In this document: positions 5,799-7,484 of the stretch, one piece after another
Layout: the number at the start of each line of letters is the position of its first letter
How positions within the stretch are numbered: the stretch's first letter is position 1
Assembly: GCA_913040765.1 (NCBI GenBank)
Contig: CAJWIA010000064.1
Coordinates: 1-7,484 of the forward strand
From: an uncultured Anaerolineales bacterium
GTDB lineage: Bacteria; Chloroflexota; Anaerolineae; Anaerolineales; UBA11657
Direction of reading: 5' to 3'
Length of the DNA stretch: 7,484 bases
Notes under the pieces: generated by a model
What the model saw: only the letters and a program-made list of their open reading frames with translations
What the model was told of the DNA's origin: nothing
Database searches by the model: none
Position numbers and translations under genes: made by a program

Positions 5799-6698
5799 CT
5801 ACAGCAGCGCATCAATACAATGCTCAAGAATACAGTTTGATAAATCTAAGTTTGCAGGCAGGTACCATCTTTCAGTGTCCTTCATAGCTTCTTGCGGGAT
5901 TAAGCCGACAATTTCAGAGTCATATATCTCAACACCATATTTGGTGGCCTCTTTTTCAATAGCATCAACGACTACTACAATTGGGGTCATAGAATAGTTT
6001 GTGATATTGTTGGCTACTTGAGCTAGTTCATCCACAATTATTCCAATACTTTGTACACCGTCCAATCCGCCTGAAGACTGACGGATTGCTTTCGCTATGT
6101 TCTGTGCTATGAGCACATCGTTTGTTGATAGATTAATGTTGAATGCTATTAAAGGTGTGCGCGCTCCTACTGCCGTGGCACCGGATGAGCCTAGGTGTTT
6201 AGGACCATAATCAGGATAACGTTCAGGGTCAACAGATATACTTTTTCTGAGGCCTTCATATCCTCCACTTCGGAGGTTTGCGAGTTTCGACCTAGTGATA
6301 TTAATAGCTGCTTCCCCGTAAAGATAGACTGGAATATTCAATTCGTCTCCAACTTTATTTCCCAGGTCCGCAGCCATTTGTATGCAAGTCTCCATGGATA
6401 CTCCACTAAGTGGAACGAATGGTACTACATCTGTTGCCCCTATTCTGGGGTGTACGCCATCATGTTGTTTTATATCTATCAATGTAGAAGCAGCTGAAAC
6501 TGCTTGGAATGCAGCTTGTGCTACTGATGCAGGAGGCCCTACAAATGTTATTACAGTGCGGTTGTGGTATGGATCTATGTGTCGGTCAAGTATGGTTGCT
6601 TGTGGGACTTTAGCTATTGAATCCGTTATGGCGTCAATTACGTTGATACGCCTTCCTTCGGAGAAGTTGGGTATGCATTCTACAAGAGTTCTATTCAT
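5799..6698 (-). CDS. ftcD: Glutamate formimidoyltransferase (monofunctional)
   Basis: Cytoplasmic folate enzyme that moves the formimino group of formiminoglutamate to tetrahydrofolate, late in histidine degradation. At 299 residues it matches the formiminotransferase part alone; no cyclodeaminase domain is fused or adjacent. Landmarks are VECIPNFSEGR (6-16), the N-terminal signature; DPYHNRTVITFVG (42-54); the active-site block QHDGVHPRIGATDVVPFVP (78-96), where His83 corresponds to the catalytic His82 of the pig enzyme; GEAA (about 128-131); and a ..GPKHLGSSGATAVGAR.PLIAFN stretch typical of the C-terminal subdomain. ATG 6698 fits the family N-terminus exactly. No Shine-Dalgarno is visible, and an extended -10 lies only 11-19 bases upstream, so the message may be nearly leaderless. 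Some relatives act on formiminoglycine in purine breakdown; with a purine phosphorylase as divergent neighbour this cannot be excluded, but no other pathway gene is present. Confidence 0.94.
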   Translation of the reverse strand: MNRTLVECIPNFSEGRRINVIDAITDSIAKVPQATILDRHIDPYHNRTVITFVGPPASVAQAAFQAVSAASTLIDIKQHDGVHPRIGATDVVPFVPLSGVSMETCIQMAADLGNKVGDELNIPVYLYGEAAINITRSKLANLRSGGYEGLRKSISVDPERYPDYGPKHLGSSGATAVGARTPLIAFNINLSTNDVLIAQNIAKAIRQSSGGLDGVQSIGIIVDELAQVANNITNYSMTPIVVVVDAIEKEATKYGVEIYDSEIVGLIPQEAMKDTERWYLPANLDLSNCILEHCIDALL

Positions 6699-6708
6699 TC
6701 CATAAATG

Positions 6709-6717
6709 ATTGTAACA
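6709..6717 (-). promoter_or_regulatory. Extended -10 candidate (TGTTACAAT) for the formimidoyltransferase gene
   Basis: The minus strand reads TGT followed by TACAAT, one mismatch from TATAAT with the TG extension. Transcription would begin near 6702, leaving about 4 bases before ATG 6698. That would make a near-leaderless message and would explain the missing Shine-Dalgarno. No good -35 lies at 16-18 bp; TTGTAG is present at 20 bp. Confidence 0.35.
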
Positions 6718-6862
6718 TGTCTGATTAGTTTGTCCTACAATAGTCTTATTTTGTAGTAACGTGATAATTAGTCTGAGACTTTTGCTCATATTATCATGTA
6801 TGTTTTCTTGAATCGTATACAATTTCATGACAAACTAGTCTTGCATCATTAAACGACCAAAC

Positions 6863-6868
6863 AGGTGA
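6863..6868 (+). promoter_or_regulatory. Shine-Dalgarno AGGTGA of the purine nucleoside phosphorylase gene
   Basis: AGGTGA followed by AAAA and ATG 6873 is the clearest ribosome binding site in the window. It has the same core as the epimerase site and fixes the phosphorylase start. Confidence 0.75.
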
Positions 6869-6872
6869 AAAA

Positions 6873-7484
6873 ATGACAGAGTACATATCTTTAGAACAAA
6901 TCAAAAAAACATCTGATCTAATTCAGGCGCAATCTGCACACCGTCCCAAAATCGGCATGATACTTGGTTCGGGATTAGGGTTGCTTGCAGATGAAGTAGA
7001 AAATGCAGATTATATTGAGTATTCTCAAATTCCGTATTGGCCGGAATCGACGGTAGAAGGACATTCTGGCCAATTAGTGATTGGTCATTTAGAAGGACAA
7101 AGTGTGGTGGTGATGCAGGGTAGAGCTCATTATTATGAAGGCTATAGTATGGCTCAAATTGGACTGCCAGTTCGTGTAATGAAATTGCTTGGTGTTGAGA
7201 CATTGTTTGTAACTAACGCGGCTGGAGGAGTTAATCCTGAGTTTGCTCCTGGAGATTTGATGTTGATAACTGACCATATCAATTTAATCGGAATGGGCGG
7301 TTTAAGTCCATTACGGGGACAAAACATCGATTCTCTAGGACCGCGATTTCCAGATATGATGAATGCATATGACGATGTTTTACGCGATATTGCCATGCGT
7401 ATATCGATTGATTTGGATTTAGAGTTAAGGCAGGGGGTTTATGCATCTCTAGCAGGTCCTAATTTTGAGACCCCAGCAGATCTA
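6873..7484 (+). CDS. punA: Purine nucleoside phosphorylase, class I trimeric type, C-terminus cut by window edge
   Basis: Cytoplasmic salvage enzyme that splits purine (2'-deoxy)nucleosides with phosphate into base and (deoxy)ribose-1-phosphate. From ATG 6873 the frame is open for 204 codons to the right edge; the family is about 270-290 residues, so 65-85 are missing. Numbering runs almost level with human PNP: phosphate-binding Ser33 in GSGLG, His64 in EGHSG, Arg84 and His86 in QGRAHYYEGY, Asn115-Ala116 in TNAAGG, and the purine-pocket Glu199 in GPNFETP (human Glu201). The TDHINL.G..PL.G.N and GPRFPDM..AYD blocks are also present. The residue that sets 6-oxopurine versus adenosine preference (human Asn243) lies beyond the edge, so specificity for inosine/guanosine is only expected. 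It is divergent from the formimidoyltransferase gene across 174 bases; no convincing plus-strand promoter was found there (TACAAT at 6818-6823 is the best -10). Confidence 0.94.
   Translation, partial: MTEYISLEQIKKTSDLIQAQSAHRPKIGMILGSGLGLLADEVENADYIEYSQIPYWPESTVEGHSGQLVIGHLEGQSVVVMQGRAHYYEGYSMAQIGLPVRVMKLLGVETLFVTNAAGGVNPEFAPGDLMLITDHINLIGMGGLSPLRGQNIDSLGPRFPDMMNAYDDVLRDIAMRISIDLDLELRQGVYASLAGPNFETPADL

Noticed and set aside
6195..6705. Two plus-strand open frames (100 and 107 residues) opposite the formimidoyltransferase
   Set aside because: Both are shadows of a strongly conserved enzyme on the other strand.
6735..6780. Small palindromes in the formimidoyltransferase/phosphorylase spacer (CTACAA/TTGTAG arms; AGTCTGAGACT at 6770-6780) and three TAGTCT hexamers
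   Set aside because: Arms of 5-6 bp and a hexamer recurring three times are within what chance can give in A+T-rich intergenic DNA; there is no consistent spacing.
6901..7396. Minus-strand open frames at the right edge
   Set aside because: They are antisense to the purine nucleoside phosphorylase, which carries human-PNP-like active-site residues and a good ribosome site.

Overview
The window looks like chromosomal DNA of an A+T-rich bacterium with the standard genetic code. The best lineage clue is the LCP (LytR-CpsA-Psr) protein. Its domain plan (one membrane anchor, an LCP core with a YPD..DGYDP-type segment before the active-site helices, a C-terminal LytR_C domain) resembles LCP proteins of Chloroflexota. 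That assignment is an inference from remembered family patterns, not a search result. I see no mobile element, tRNA, rRNA, CRISPR array or prophage.

Layout, left to right. Bases 1-1375 (minus strand) hold a two-gene unit: an NAD-dependent nucleotide-sugar epimerase followed after 9 bases by an alkyladenine (3-methyladenine) DNA glycosylase that runs off the left edge. Bases 1561-2912 (plus strand) are divergent from it and hold a low-molecular-weight phosphatase overlapping a fructosamine/ribulosamine-3-kinase by 4 bases, a pair known from other bacteria to act in removal of sugar adducts from amines. It converges on a minus-strand LCP glycan-attachment protein (2932-4383). A 322-base spacer (4384-4705) with a perfect 13-bp inverted repeat separates the LCP gene from a divergent membrane-anchored SGNH hydrolase (4706-5746). 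This converges on a minus-strand glutamate formimidoyltransferase (5799-6698), which is divergent from a class I purine nucleoside phosphorylase (6873 to the right edge, partial).

The genes fall into three loose themes: repair of chemical damage (glycosylase, kinase and phosphatase), cell-envelope glycans (epimerase, LCP protein, SGNH hydrolase, possibly the phosphatase) and one-carbon/purine metabolism (formimidoyltransferase, phosphorylase). Genes alternate in direction, so most control should lie in the three divergent spacers (1376-1560, 4384-4705, 6699-6872). For the epimerase and LCP genes the longest open frames are too long: extended -10 promoter motifs lie inside them, and internal starts fit the protein families better.

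No clearly new multi-gene system is visible. The most interesting items are the phosphatase-kinase deglycation pair beside a DNA-repair gene, the strong palindrome between the LCP and SGNH genes, and a vicinal cysteine pair that supplies the only cysteines of the LCP protein.
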